From positions 372,001 to 436,000 of the forward strand of contig NZ_PYAS01000005.1 in assembly GCF_003014695.1 (NCBI RefSeq): a DNA stretch of 64,000 bases, given 5' to 3'. The translations under genes and the position numbers were made by a program. Shown here one piece after another: positions 8,802 to 17,939 of this stretch. Numbering within the stretch: the first letter of the stretch is position 1; every line of letters begins with the position of its first letter. The DNA is from Dyadobacter jiangsuensis. GTDB taxonomy: Bacteria > Bacteroidota > Bacteroidia > Cytophagales > Spirosomataceae. Under the pieces are notes generated by a model. The model saw only the letters and a list, made by a program, of their open reading frames with translations, was not told the origin of the DNA and ran no database searches.

Positions 8802-10322
8802 ATGAAACTACCTTTCCTCCTGCTACCGCTCGGACTGGCCCTCGCGATTCCGGCCGATGCGCAGAAAAAGACTTCTTCATTACCTGAATTCCAAATCAAA
8901 AAATCCGAGACCGAAGCACATATCCGTTTCCTCGCAGGTGACGAGCTTATGGGCAGGCGTACGGGCGAGCAGGGTAACTTCGTAGCGGCCCGTTACATTG
9001 CCGAGCAATTCCGCAAATTGGGCGTAGTACCCGTGCCAGGCAATACGGAAACGGGTACTTCGAGCTATTTTCAGCGGGTACCATTCGAAAAAATGGGCGC
9101 TAACGGCCCCGGGGAGATCGCGGCAGACGCCGAAATCATGAAAAGCGGCACCGACTGGCTATTGATGGCCGGCGATGCGGTAGACCTCAAAGCCCCGATC
9201 GTTTACGCGAGTTTTGGTTTGGAAAATACCGCCAAGAGCTGGGACGATTACAAAGGGTTGGACGTAACAGGCAAAATTGTGTTGGTAGAAAGCGGCACGC
9301 CCGAAACCCAGACGCCCTCCGAAATCATTGCTACATCTACCGAAAAGCGTAAGATCGCCCAGGACAAAGGGGCTATTGCCGTCATTGAGCTTTTCAATGC
9401 GCCTATCCCCTGGAACACGGTAAGCAAGTTCTTCGCAGGAGAAAAAATCTCGCTGGCCGAAGGTACTACCGCGAAATCCATTCCGCACGCCTGGGTGAAC
9501 GGCAAGGAGGCCAAATTCGCCCGTGCGTTGCGGGCTGCAAAAGAGGTTACTTTCAAAACTTCCGGAAGAATCGCGAAGCCTATTTACAGCTACAATGTGG
9601 CTGGCTACATTCCTGGCAGCGATCCAAAATTGAAAGAAGAGTACATTCTGCTTTCCGCGCATTACGACCACGTGGGCGTAGGCAAGCAAGGCGGGCAGGC
9701 GTACACGCCCGAGGACAGCATCTTCAACGGTGCGCGCGATAATGCGTTTGGCGTAACTGCATTGCTTACTGCGGCCGAAGCATTGGCTAAAAACCCGCCC
9801 AAACGCTCGATTGTGATTGTCGCATTGACGGGAGAAGAAGTTGGCTTGCTGGGCAGCAAGTACTACGCCTCACATCCGATTATGCCTTTGAACAAATGCA
9901 TTTTCAACATGAACTCGGATGGTGCGGGGTATAATGATACCACGATCGTTTCGGTAATGGGCCTCGACCGCACCGGCGCTCGTGCGGAGATCGAAACTGC
10001 TTGCAAGGCATTAGGACTGGGTGTTTATGCCGATCCATCGCCGGAGCAAGGCCTTTTCGACCGTTCCGATAATGTGAGCTTTGCCAAAGAAGGCGTTCCC
10101 GCCCCGACTTTCACGCCCGGTTTCAAGGAATTCAACGGGGATATTATGAAAAACTACCACCAGGTAACCGACCATCCCGAAACCGTGGATTTCAACTATC
10201 TGCTGAAATTCAGTCAGGCATATACGTATGCGACCCGCCTTATTGCCGACCGCAAAACGGCACCGCAATGGAGCGCTGGTGATAAATATGAGCCGGCGGC
10301 TAAGAAGCTATACGGAAAATAA
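8802..10322 (+). CDS. Secreted M28 family metallopeptidase with PA domain
   Basis: The 506-residue protein has a signal peptide (about 1-20, ending ADAQ). A protease-associated insert lies at about 120-250 and the M28 zinc peptidase domain at about 265-500. The di-zinc ligands and general base fit H287 (SAHYDH), D313 (ARDN), E345/E346 (TGEE), D373 (NSDG) and a late His (YHQVTDHP). M28 enzymes are aminopeptidases or carboxypeptidases, and the exact specificity is not readable. The gene converges on a DPP-IV-type gene, suggesting shared extracytoplasmic peptide use. Confidence 0.9.
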   Translation: MKLPFLLLPLGLALAIPADAQKKTSSLPEFQIKKSETEAHIRFLAGDELMGRRTGEQGNFVAARYIAEQFRKLGVVPVPGNTETGTSSYFQRVPFEKMGANGPGEIAADAEIMKSGTDWLLMAGDAVDLKAPIVYASFGLENTAKSWDDYKGLDVTGKIVLVESGTPETQTPSEIIATSTEKRKIAQDKGAIAVIELFNAPIPWNTVSKFFAGEKISLAEGTTAKSIPHAWVNGKEAKFARALRAAKEVTFKTSGRIAKPIYSYNVAGYIPGSDPKLKEEYILLSAHYDHVGVGKQGGQAYTPEDSIFNGARDNAFGVTALLTAAEALAKNPPKRSIVIVALTGEEVGLLGSKYYASHPIMPLNKCIFNMNSDGAGYNDTTIVSVMGLDRTGARAEIETACKALGLGVYADPSPEQGLFDRSDNVSFAKEGVPAPTFTPGFKEFNGDIMKNYHQVTDHPETVDFNYLLKFSQAYTYATRLIADRKTAPQWSAGDKYEPAAKKLYGK

Positions 10323-10330
10323 GGTTTTCA

Positions 10331-10383
10331 TTACAAAAGGAAAGGCCTCCGGAGCAATGCTCCGGAGGCCTTTCCTTTTGTAA
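10331..10383. terminator. Bidirectional terminator with a 25-bp perfect stem
   Basis: Positions 10331-10355 pair perfectly with 10359-10383 around a 3-base loop (AAT). The outer part is A-rich on one side and T-rich on the other, so it can terminate both the M28 gene (plus) and the S9 gene (minus), which converge here. Confidence 0.92.
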
Positions 10384-10392
10384 AATACGATA

Positions 10393-12573
10393 CTATTTCG
10401 CTCCTGGAGGGCAGTTCTTTCTCAGATAATCTGTGAACAGCGACCTCAAATGCACTGACGTTCCCTCGCCCTCGGAAATGCTATGCGAGCGGTTCGGATA
10501 AGGCATAAACTGGAACACTTTATTAGCCTTGATCAGCTCATTAACGAGCATTTCGGCATTCTGGTAATGTACATTATCATCGCCGGTTCCGTGGATGTAC
10601 AACAGGTTTCCACGAAGGTTCTTGGCATAGGTAATCGGAGAGCCTTTCACAAAATCCTCCCGATTCTCCTGCGGAATGCCCATATAGCGCTCCTGGTAAA
10701 TGTTGTCGTAGGTGAGCTGGTTGGCCACAGCCGCTACCGCGATACCGGTTTTGAAATGTTGCGGATATTGGAATAACAGGTTCAAAGTAGAAGAACCGCC
10801 GCCGCTCCAACCGTGTACCGCCACGCGGCTGGTATCGATGAATGCAAATTGTTTGAACATCGCCGTGGCAGCGCCGTCCATGTCTTTGATATTGATGCGG
10901 CCGATGTTGCGGTAGATCGCCTTGCGCCATTTCGCTCCCTTGGGCGACGGGGTACCACGGTTGTCGATGGAAGCGTAAATATATCCGTCGTCGGCCATGT
11001 TGCCTGCATACAAACGGTTCCTGCCGGTTCCCCAAACGTCTTTTACTGTACTCCCAGCTGCTTCACCGTACACCGTGAATACGATCGGATATTTTTTGTT
11101 CGCGTCGAAATTGGTCGGTTTCACCATCCAAGCATCTATTTCCACCCCCTCGTCGGTCTTCACCTTGAAGAATTCGATATTTATCTTCGAGGAATTGATC
11201 TTGTCTTTGGATTGTGCGATCGAGTTATTAGGGTCGATCGAAACGTGCTTAGGAAACGAGATCCATTCTACCAGAGGTGATGTTTTCGCATTCGAAAACT
11301 GGTGACGACCGAATTTGCCCAGCGGCGAAATGTCGTAAGCGTGCGTGCCCGCCTGATCGGCAGGAGTAATACGCACCGGTGTGCCTTTGCCATCGAGCGA
11401 AGTCTTATACAGATAGCTCTGTGTCGCATTATCGGGCGAAGCCATGAAGTAATAGGCATTGTTCTTCTCGTCGATGCGAACGGGGTTGATCATGTCGAAG
11501 TTACCCGCTGTAATGAGCGTTTCCTTCTTTCCATCGCGGCTTACGCGATAGGTATGACGCCAGCCGTCTTTCTCACTTACCCACAAAAACTCCTTACCGC
11601 CGTTGATCCAGTCCCAGCCCATCGGGTCATTCTCCCAGCGGCTTTTGATATCGATCCAAGCCTGGTCCTTTTCGCTGTAAAATGGTTTCGCGCTGCCGTC
11701 CGTGGTATTGATATAGAACAATGTGCTCTCATTCTGCTTACGGTTCAATTGCTGGATCACGAGCTCATTCGGCATACCCGACCATTCCATCCGCGGAACA
11801 TAGGTATTCTGCGGATCTCCGGGGATATTCATCCATTTCGTCTCCGCCGAAGCTACATCCACCACACCTATCTTGTACGGTGAAGGCGTTTCGCCTACCT
11901 TGGGATATTCAACGGGTACATTAAATGAATAAATGGAGTCCGTCGTGTTGATCATCAGAAAGTTGCGGATCTTGCGCGCGTCGAGCTGCCAGTAAGCAAT
12001 GGATTTGCTGTCGTCGCTCCAACGGAAACCGTCGCGGCAATCGAATTCTTCTTCGTACACCCAATCAAAGGTACCGTTGATCACGCGATCGGTACCGTCC
12101 TCGGTAACCTGCTTCACTGCGCTGGTCGCGAGGTCTTCCACGTACACATTATGCTTGCTCACATACGCGACTTTCTTGCCGTCGGGGGAAAATTTCGCGA
12201 ACATCAGTGACGACTCCGGCAAGCCTTTTCCGAGCTGCTTCAAAGTTTTGGCGGTCATATCGTACACCCAGTAATCGCCCCTTGTATCGTAGCGCCATAC
12301 GCGTTTGGTGTTCGTATAAACCAAAACCTTATCCCCCGCTTTACTGATTGAATAGCTCCGGATGTTCAACGGCGCTCCACCTTGCGGCGTAAGTTGGTCG
12401 GATGATACGATTACTTTTTCCTGATTGCCGGGCAAAGTTGCTTCCACGATCTGGCTATCGCTGGCATCGCGGTAACCGCTGCCGTCGGGCAGCCATTGAA
12501 ATGTGTCGGGAATCTGCGCAAAAAGCTGAAAGGAAAGGATTGTTAATGAAAGTGTCCTGAATATTTGCTTCAT
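10393..12573 (-). CDS. S9B family prolyl peptidase (dipeptidyl peptidase IV-like)
   Basis: The 726-residue protein has a signal peptide (1-20). A DPP-IV beta-propeller spans about 60-460, including the double-glutamate region DWVYEEEFDCRDGF, which holds the substrate N-terminus in DPP-IV. A C-terminal alpha/beta hydrolase follows. The catalytic triad fits S590 (GWSGGG), D665/D666 (GTGDDNVH) and H697 (NRSHSI). DPP-IV removes X-Pro or X-Ala dipeptides in the periplasm. Length is normal for the family. It is convergent with the M28 peptidase. Confidence 0.92.
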   Translation of the reverse strand: MKQIFRTLSLTILSFQLFAQIPDTFQWLPDGSGYRDASDSQIVEATLPGNQEKVIVSSDQLTPQGGAPLNIRSYSISKAGDKVLVYTNTKRVWRYDTRGDYWVYDMTAKTLKQLGKGLPESSLMFAKFSPDGKKVAYVSKHNVYVEDLATSAVKQVTEDGTDRVINGTFDWVYEEEFDCRDGFRWSDDSKSIAYWQLDARKIRNFLMINTTDSIYSFNVPVEYPKVGETPSPYKIGVVDVASAETKWMNIPGDPQNTYVPRMEWSGMPNELVIQQLNRKQNESTLFYINTTDGSAKPFYSEKDQAWIDIKSRWENDPMGWDWINGGKEFLWVSEKDGWRHTYRVSRDGKKETLITAGNFDMINPVRIDEKNNAYYFMASPDNATQSYLYKTSLDGKGTPVRITPADQAGTHAYDISPLGKFGRHQFSNAKTSPLVEWISFPKHVSIDPNNSIAQSKDKINSSKINIEFFKVKTDEGVEIDAWMVKPTNFDANKKYPIVFTVYGEAAGSTVKDVWGTGRNRLYAGNMADDGYIYASIDNRGTPSPKGAKWRKAIYRNIGRINIKDMDGAATAMFKQFAFIDTSRVAVHGWSGGGSSTLNLLFQYPQHFKTGIAVAAVANQLTYDNIYQERYMGIPQENREDFVKGSPITYAKNLRGNLLYIHGTGDDNVHYQNAEMLVNELIKANKVFQFMPYPNRSHSISEGEGTSVHLRSLFTDYLRKNCPPGAK

Positions 12574-12628
12574 GTGAGCTTTAAAAAATTAGTACGACAA
12601 CTATATAAGTGCAATTTTAACATTTTAA

Positions 12629-12811
12629 TTAATCTTTTGCACCGTCCCCATCGCTTCCCTTTGATTTTGAGCGCCTTTGTTTTTTCAATGCCTCACTCAG
12701 CAAAAACTCGATCTGCCCGTTCAAACTGCGAAAATCCTGCTGTGCCCAGGTTTCGAGTTCCCTAAGCATATCAGGATTGATCCGCAAAACAAATGCTTTT
12801 TTCTCCGCCAT
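12629..12811 (-). CDS. Arc-type ribbon-helix-helix protein
   Basis: This 60-residue protein begins AFVLRINPDMLRELETWAQQ and continues SLNGQIEFLLSEALKKQ, the beta-strand/helix/helix pattern of Arc/MetJ DNA-binding proteins. A lysine/arginine-rich tail follows. It starts one base after the stop of the SPFH gene, so the two are one operon. In many bacteria an Arc-like protein is paired with an SPFH protein in this order. It may repress its own operon at the inverted repeat at 13682-13727 (inference). Confidence 0.8.
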   Translation of the reverse strand: MAEKKAFVLRINPDMLRELETWAQQDFRSLNGQIEFLLSEALKKQRRSKSKGSDGDGAKD

Positions 12812-12812
12812 A

Positions 12813-13685
12813 TCATGGATACAAAGTGCCGGCGTTCAGAATGGGTGTCGCCGCTTTCTCACCGCACAAAACTACCAACAAATTGCTCACCATAGCGGCT
12901 TTGCGCTCTTCATCGAGCTCCACGATCTGCTTATCCGAAAGCATGGCCAATGCCATATCCACCATTCCCACGGCTCCATTGACGATCTGACGACGCGCTG
13001 CTACCACAGCTGATGCCTGCTGGCGTTGCAGCATCGCGCCTGCGATCTCGGGTGCATAGGCAAGGTGACTGATCCGCGCTTCGAGGACGTCTATACCGGC
13101 CCGGCTCAGGCGCTCGGTAAGCTCGGCTTCGAGCATTTCATTAATCTTTCCACTACCGTCGCGCAACGTCACCTCCTGGGTGCTGGCTTCCTCATCTTCC
13201 ATCGAGTCGTAAGCATAAATGCCCGCCAAATGCCGCACGGCCGCCTCAGACTGGATTTCCACATATTTTACATAATCATCCACCTCAAATGACGCCTTCG
13301 CCGTATCGCCCACACGCCACACAACCACCGCCGCAATTTCGATGGGGTTACCGAGTTTATCATTCACTTTCAGTTTCTGGCCATTCAGGTTGCGGGCACG
13401 GAGGCTGATTTTTTTCCTGCGAAATAACGGGTTCACCCAGCGCAGACCATTTTGTTTCATCGTACCCATGTAATCCCCGAAAAACGTAGTCACAACCGCC
13501 TCGTTTGGGTTAATGACCGTAAGGCCGATCAGGATGATAAATCCGGTGACGCCGATAATAATTCCCGTAACCGGGCTACCGGTTGCGATCGCATACACAA
13601 AGCCACCAAAAAGCAGTGCAAGGCCTATCACAAACAGCAGATAGCCAGAGATGGAGCGTAATTCTTTTTCGATCATAGTTGGCAT
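12813..13685 (-). CDS. SPFH/Band 7 domain membrane protein
   Basis: In this 290-residue protein two hydrophobic segments at about 13-32 and 38-58 anchor the N-terminus. The SPFH/PHB domain (about 60-240) contains INPNEAVVTTFFGDYMGT and ARISHLAYAPEIAGAMLQRQQASA. SPFH proteins form membrane microdomain scaffolds or protease-associated rings. The start at 13685 overlaps one arm of an inverted repeat; M4 (13676, MIEKELRSISGY) is an equally good start and looks more like family N-termini. The gene is followed directly by the Arc-type gene. Confidence 0.88.
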   Translation of the reverse strand: MPTMIEKELRSISGYLLFVIGLALLFGGFVYAIATGSPVTGIIIGVTGFIILIGLTVINPNEAVVTTFFGDYMGTMKQNGLRWVNPLFRRKKISLRARNLNGQKLKVNDKLGNPIEIAAVVVWRVGDTAKASFEVDDYVKYVEIQSEAAVRHLAGIYAYDSMEDEEASTQEVTLRDGSGKINEMLEAELTERLSRAGIDVLEARISHLAYAPEIAGAMLQRQQASAVVAARRQIVNGAVGMVDMALAMLSDKQIVELDEERKAAMVSNLLVVLCGEKAATPILNAGTLYP

Positions 13686-13727
13686 AGTTTGATATTAAAT
13701 TGATATCACAATATTATCAAACTATGC
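13682..13727. promoter_or_regulatory. Inverted repeat (operator candidate) of the SPFH-Arc operon
   Basis: Perfect 13-base arms, GCATAGTTTGATA (13682-13694) and its complement (13715-13727), flank a 20-base centre that contains the smaller palindrome TGATATCA (13701-13708). It lies at the very start of the SPFH gene. Symmetric half-sites fit a dimeric ribbon-helix-helix repressor such as the operon's own Arc-type product. Confidence 0.55.
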
Positions 13728-13751
13728 GCAACTTCCTATTGCATTTGGGAC

Positions 13752-13786
13752 AAAAAAATTCCCGGAGCCTGTGACCGGCTCCGGGA
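13752..13786 (-). terminator. Rho-independent terminator after the TonB-C-like gene
   Basis: A 10-base-pair GC-rich stem (13760-13769 with 13777-13786) and a 7-base loop are followed on the minus strand by a T-run (13759-13752). Confidence 0.88.
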
Positions 13787-13804
13787 AAGGATGGGTGGCG
13801 GCTG

Positions 13805-15268
13805 CTATCGGCGATAGACCGCGCCTGCCAGCTGAAAATTGATGGGTACATTATATTTAACCCGAACCTTTTGCCCTCGCATTTCCCCCGGATTCCATTT
13901 GCCATTCATCAGCTTCACCACGCGAAGCGCTTCCTCGTCCAGCCCGTAACCAACGCGGTTTTCCACTTTATACTCACACATCGAACCATCCTCACATACT
14001 ACAAACGAAAGCATTACCCGTCCTGAAACGCCGCTGCGCGCCGCATTAATAGGGTATTTGATATTCATTCCCAGAAATTTATAGAACTCTTTGATTCCTC
14101 CTTTGAACTCGGGACTAATCATGGTATTGGTATATTCTTTCTCTTCCCCATTCGCCCAGGAAATACCGCTTTTGAATTGTCCCAGGTCGTAAACTTCCTC
14201 GTAATACCGGGTGCTATCCGCCAATTTCCCGATCCAATTCCCATCTTTCACCCCATTCACAACCTTTCCTTGCTCGAAAAGCGACCTGCCATTGGGCGTT
14301 TCTCCGACAGCCCTCCAATAGCCGTCGCCGTTTTTCACGTATTGCGCTCCATCCGGCCCCCAGGCGTTCATTAGCATAGGCTCCTCCTTGACACCCATTT
14401 TATTGACCGGGAAATCCCTGTGAGCCCTGATTTGTCCATTGGGGTCCCAGTAAACATCGGTGATCAGCGAATCTGATATCAACTGCTGGCGCCTTACCAT
14501 TCCATCCAGGTCATAATCTTTGATCAGAGATGCCTTTCCGTCAATACCGTACTCGACGTAGGATAGCATACGGCCTTCGGTATTAAATATGACTTCCGTG
14601 GCATGGCTGGCCTCATTGTAATCGCGTGCGGAAATCCTGAATGCAGCAATCGAGTCCGCATCCGGGTTTACAAAACGCGACTTGTAGCGGATCGGCGTCT
14701 TTGCAAATTTGGCCTCGCCAAGCCGCTTCCATTTTTTGCCTCTTGATTCTTCATAAGCCACATCTCCCGATACGAAACCCCGCTCATCAACCGGCAATGT
14801 CCTCCGGTATTTGGCACGAGTGGAATCGATCGCAACGAATGCCTCATTGAAATAATCGATGAAAGCATGCCTGGCCTCATGGTAAGTCGGTTTAGCCTCT
14901 GCCTTGAATGTCACCGGGAAAAAGACCGTTTGCCGGACCCTTTGCCCGCCAAGCATAGCCGGTTTCCAGGCTTTGTACATGGCCAGTACTTGTACCGCCG
15001 CCGCATTGCACAGGGTGTCGATCCCCCGTGTGACCTCAATTTGGCTCATACTACCATCGGGCTGCACGACACCTTTGAGATAAACCCTTCCATTAACGCC
15101 CTTGATCGAGCTTTGAAGCGGGATTTGAAGATTGGAACTGATAAACTGGTTGAGTACCGTAAGACCACCTGCCGGCTCGGCTTGTTTCTCCACTTCATGC
15201 GGCAAATAGGCCTGCTGAGCGAATGCCTGCACAGTTGAAAACAACAATAGAGTGAGTAGTTTTTTCAT
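13805..15268 (-). CDS. Secreted protein with two TonB-C-like domains
   Basis: The 487-residue protein has a signal peptide (1-18). Two domains resemble the TonB C-terminus, one at about 35-125 (GRVYLKGVVQPDGSMSQIEV, then AWKPAMLGGQRVRQTVFFPVTF) and one at about 385-480 (GRVMLSFVVCEDGSMCEYKV, then GKWNPGEMRGQKVRVKYNVPINF). Between them, about 200-370 is rich in short Y/W-D-x-x-G strands resembling MORN/YwqK repeats. No transmembrane helix follows the signal, so it is not a classical TonB energiser. Its role is unknown. A terminator follows it. Confidence 0.7.
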   Translation of the reverse strand: MKKLLTLLLFSTVQAFAQQAYLPHEVEKQAEPAGGLTVLNQFISSNLQIPLQSSIKGVNGRVYLKGVVQPDGSMSQIEVTRGIDTLCNAAAVQVLAMYKAWKPAMLGGQRVRQTVFFPVTFKAEAKPTYHEARHAFIDYFNEAFVAIDSTRAKYRRTLPVDERGFVSGDVAYEESRGKKWKRLGEAKFAKTPIRYKSRFVNPDADSIAAFRISARDYNEASHATEVIFNTEGRMLSYVEYGIDGKASLIKDYDLDGMVRRQQLISDSLITDVYWDPNGQIRAHRDFPVNKMGVKEEPMLMNAWGPDGAQYVKNGDGYWRAVGETPNGRSLFEQGKVVNGVKDGNWIGKLADSTRYYEEVYDLGQFKSGISWANGEEKEYTNTMISPEFKGGIKEFYKFLGMNIKYPINAARSGVSGRVMLSFVVCEDGSMCEYKVENRVGYGLDEEALRVVKLMNGKWNPGEMRGQKVRVKYNVPINFQLAGAVYRR

Positions 15269-15441
15269 TAGGGTTGATGAGCTATGTCACCGGTAAAAAT
15301 CATTCTTTTATTTTAAAGATACTCATAGTTACTCTTTAAATATTTCAAAAGCGGTTTGTAGAAGTAGTTTCCAACACAAACTTAACCTACTGATAACCTG
15401 CGAATAATATCCAGTTAATATAAAATGAGAAAATTTGTATC

Positions 15442-16308
15442 ATGGGAGATACAACTCACTTTCGGACTATCATCATTTCTGACGTTCACCTCGGAGCAGG
15501 AGGATCGAAGGCAGAAGAGGTCACCAATTTTCTGAAAAGCTATACCTGCAAGAAGCTTATCCTGAATGGCGACATTATCGACGCGTGGCAACTGAAAAAG
15601 TATGGCGTGTGGAAACGCAAGCATACGCTGTTTTTCAAACGCGTGCTGAAAATGATAGAGGAGAACAAAACGAAAGTGATCTACATCCGCGGAAACCACG
15701 ACGATTTCCTCGACCAGATCATCCCCCTGCGCCTCGGCAAGCATTTCCAGATCCGCAAAGATTATATTCTGACTTCCGGAACACAGCGGTTTTACGTTAC
15801 TCACGGCGACGTTTTCGACTCCATCACTACCCATTTGAAATGGCTGGCTTATCTGGGCGATATCGGATATACGTTCCTGCTCTGGGTCAATAAATTTTAT
15901 AATAAATATCGCGCATGGCGCGGCCTCTCCTATTACTCTTTATCGCAACGTGTAAAGCAGTCGGTGAAAATGGCCGTGAACTACATGACCGACTTTGAAG
16001 AGAAGTTGACCGAACTCGCCCGCTCGCGCAGCTGCGACGGCGTGATCTGCGGGCACATTCACCACCCGGCCATTCGTGAAATTGATGGGATCAAATACAT
16101 GAACTCCGGTGACTGGGTCGAGACGTTGAGTGCGCTGGTAGAGGATTTTGAGGGCAACTGGAGCCTGCTATACTACGACCAGCAGCAGATCATCGAAAAG
16201 CCTGTAAAAAAAACGAGTACCAAAAAAGTCGTTGAGAACTTCCCCGGCCTCGAAAAGCAGGTGGCGTTCACCAGTTTTCTGACGGGGCGGAATCAGCGCT
16301 ATCTATAA
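15442..16308 (+). CDS. UDP-2,3-diacylglucosamine diphosphatase-like metallophosphoesterase
   Basis: In this 288-residue protein the calcineurin-fold motifs appear in order: D14-x-H16 (ISDVHLG), GD (LNGDIID), GNHD, a later H in VTHGD and GHIHH. This resembles the LpxH family, which cleaves UDP-diacylglucosamine in lipid A synthesis. It is longer than enterobacterial LpxH (about 240), and LpxH-like paralogues of other function exist, so no symbol is given. It is 2 bases upstream of a glycosyltransferase gene, so the two are probably co-transcribed and act on an envelope glycolipid. Confidence 0.78.
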   Translation: MGDTTHFRTIIISDVHLGAGGSKAEEVTNFLKSYTCKKLILNGDIIDAWQLKKYGVWKRKHTLFFKRVLKMIEENKTKVIYIRGNHDDFLDQIIPLRLGKHFQIRKDYILTSGTQRFYVTHGDVFDSITTHLKWLAYLGDIGYTFLLWVNKFYNKYRAWRGLSYYSLSQRVKQSVKMAVNYMTDFEEKLTELARSRSCDGVICGHIHHPAIREIDGIKYMNSGDWVETLSALVEDFEGNWSLLYYDQQQIIEKPVKKTSTKKVVENFPGLEKQVAFTSFLTGRNQRYL

Positions 16309-16310
16309 TC

Positions 16311-17432
16311 ATGAGAATCCTTTTTCTGGTTCAGGGAGAGGGCCGGGGCCATTTGACGCAAGCCATTTCGCTCGGCCAGATCCTGCGTAGCGCAGGACAT
16401 AAGGTGGTGGGCGCGATGGTGGGGACATCTCCGGGCCGGAACATTCCGTCGTTTTTCCAGGAGCAGATCTTCGCTCCCGTGCATCAATTTGCCGCACCCA
16501 ATATCATTTACAAAGCGCACGGCGGCGGAATGAATGTGGGTAAGACAATAGCTACACACCTTGCACATTTACCTAAATACCTCAAAAGCCTGCATCGGAT
16601 TCACGAAACAGTGAAGCAGATCAACCCCGACCTGATTGTGAGTTTTTACGATACTTACGGCGGGCTTTACAATCTGATTTATCGCTCGGGCATACCGATG
16701 GTGTGCATCGCGCACCAATATCTTTTGCTCCACCCGAAATTTATCTTTCCTGAAAACAGCCGGATCAACCAGTTTCTGATTAATCTCAATTCAAAATCGA
16801 CCTCCTGGCTTTCTGCGAACCGGCTTGCATTGTCGTTTCGGGAAATGCCCTCGGCACCTGAGTTGAAAATTACAGTGGTACCACCGTTGCTGCGCAAGGA
16901 AGTGATCCGGCTCGCTCCGCAAAAGGGCTCTTTCATACTCGTTTACATGACCCATCACAGCCTGAGTTCCCAGGTGATCGAATGGCACCGAAAACATCCG
17001 GATGTGCACTTACATTGCTTCTGGGACAATGCGGATGCGTCGGAAGAGTTTGTCTTTGATAGTACGCTCACTTTTCATCAGATCAACAGTGAAAAATACC
17101 TTCGGATGCTGGCTACTTGTCGTGCATTAGTGACGACAGCCGGTTTCGAATCGGTTTGTGAGGCGATGTACCTGGGGAAACCTGTAATGATGGTGCCTGT
17201 ACCTAACCATTTCGAGCAGGAATGTAATGCGATCGACGGAGTGATATCCGGCGCAGGGGTAATGTCCAGATCGTTTGACCTGTCGGTGATTTTTGATTAC
17301 CTGCCGAAGCACGTCGATCAATCGGAGAAATTCAGGGATTGGTACAACCGCGGGCAGCAGATGTTTGTGCGGGAAATCGCGGAATTTGAGAAGTCAATTC
17401 ATATCAGGCGGAAAATGCAATCGGAGATTTGA
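16311..17432 (+). CDS. MurG/GT1-like glycosyltransferase
   Basis: This 373-residue protein begins MRILFLVQGEGRGHLTQAI, the glycine-rich N-terminal loop of GT-B glycosyltransferases that use UDP-sugars. The C-terminal half has the donor site pattern TTAGFESVCEAMYLGKPVMMVPVPNHFEQECNA, typical of MurG/GT28-like enzymes. Donor and acceptor are unknown. It starts 2 bases after the LpxH-like gene, which suggests a shared lipid or polysaccharide substrate. A hairpin spans its stop codon. Confidence 0.78.
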   Translation: MRILFLVQGEGRGHLTQAISLGQILRSAGHKVVGAMVGTSPGRNIPSFFQEQIFAPVHQFAAPNIIYKAHGGGMNVGKTIATHLAHLPKYLKSLHRIHETVKQINPDLIVSFYDTYGGLYNLIYRSGIPMVCIAHQYLLLHPKFIFPENSRINQFLINLNSKSTSWLSANRLALSFREMPSAPELKITVVPPLLRKEVIRLAPQKGSFILVYMTHHSLSSQVIEWHRKHPDVHLHCFWDNADASEEFVFDSTLTFHQINSEKYLRMLATCRALVTTAGFESVCEAMYLGKPVMMVPVPNHFEQECNAIDGVISGAGVMSRSFDLSVIFDYLPKHVDQSEKFRDWYNRGQQMFVREIAEFEKSIHIRRKMQSEI

Positions 17433-17446
17433 CATCCTCCGCCTGA
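17404..17446. terminator. Hairpin between convergent genes
   Basis: TCAGGCGGA (17404-17412) pairs with TCCGCCTGA (17438-17446) across the glycosyltransferase stop codon. The loop is long (25 bases) and there is no clear T-run, so the terminator role is only possible. Confidence 0.35.
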
Positions 17447-17453
17447 ACTACAC

Positions 17454-17927
17454 CTATTTATCTTTTTTGAACACAAGCTGCTCGGGGTTCTGATCAAATT
17501 TGAGGATCAGTTTATCCGATTGAACGTGGTAGCTCCCTTTACTGCCCGTCGAATCTGACGGCAGCCAGGCTTTGCGGCTCCACTCCGGCTCCCCTACCTT
17601 ACTTCCGCCAAAGCTGGTAATTTTGAAGGTACAATTCGGACCGAGCGTATAGGCGCCGGAAACCGTATTCACAAAAGTATGACCCGCAATCGTACCGCTT
17701 TTCTGATCGTCCGAAAAGGTAAAAACCACGCTTTTACCACTAATTCCGGGATCTTTATCCGTGGCATTTGTAACAGTATTCTGAAAATAATCCAGGCGCC
17801 AGGTACCGGACAGCGAAGCGATTTCGGAGCATGGCGGCATAGCACAGCAATCCTTTCCATTTCCGCACTCAAATGCAGTTAATGCAAGAAAAGTAAGACA
17901 GATGAACAAATACGCAATCCTTTTCAT
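17454..17927 (-). CDS. Small secreted protein, lipocalin/META-like
   Basis: This 157-residue protein has an N-terminal hydrophobic segment ending at AFECGNGKDCC. That cysteine could be lipidated, but the lipobox is non-canonical. The rest is beta-rich (LSGTWRLDYFQN, then VFTFSDDQKSGTIAGHTFVN, then YHVQSDKLILKF), a pattern seen in lipocalin-like or META-type domains of Bacteroidota lipoproteins. It is the last of three co-directional genes (19806 to 17454) with 12- and 1-base gaps. Function is unknown. Confidence 0.6.
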   Translation of the reverse strand: MKRIAYLFICLTFLALTAFECGNGKDCCAMPPCSEIASLSGTWRLDYFQNTVTNATDKDPGISGKSVVFTFSDDQKSGTIAGHTFVNTVSGAYTLGPNCTFKITSFGGSKVGEPEWSRKAWLPSDSTGSKGSYHVQSDKLILKFDQNPEQLVFKKDK

Positions 17928-17939
17928 GGCTTATAAATT

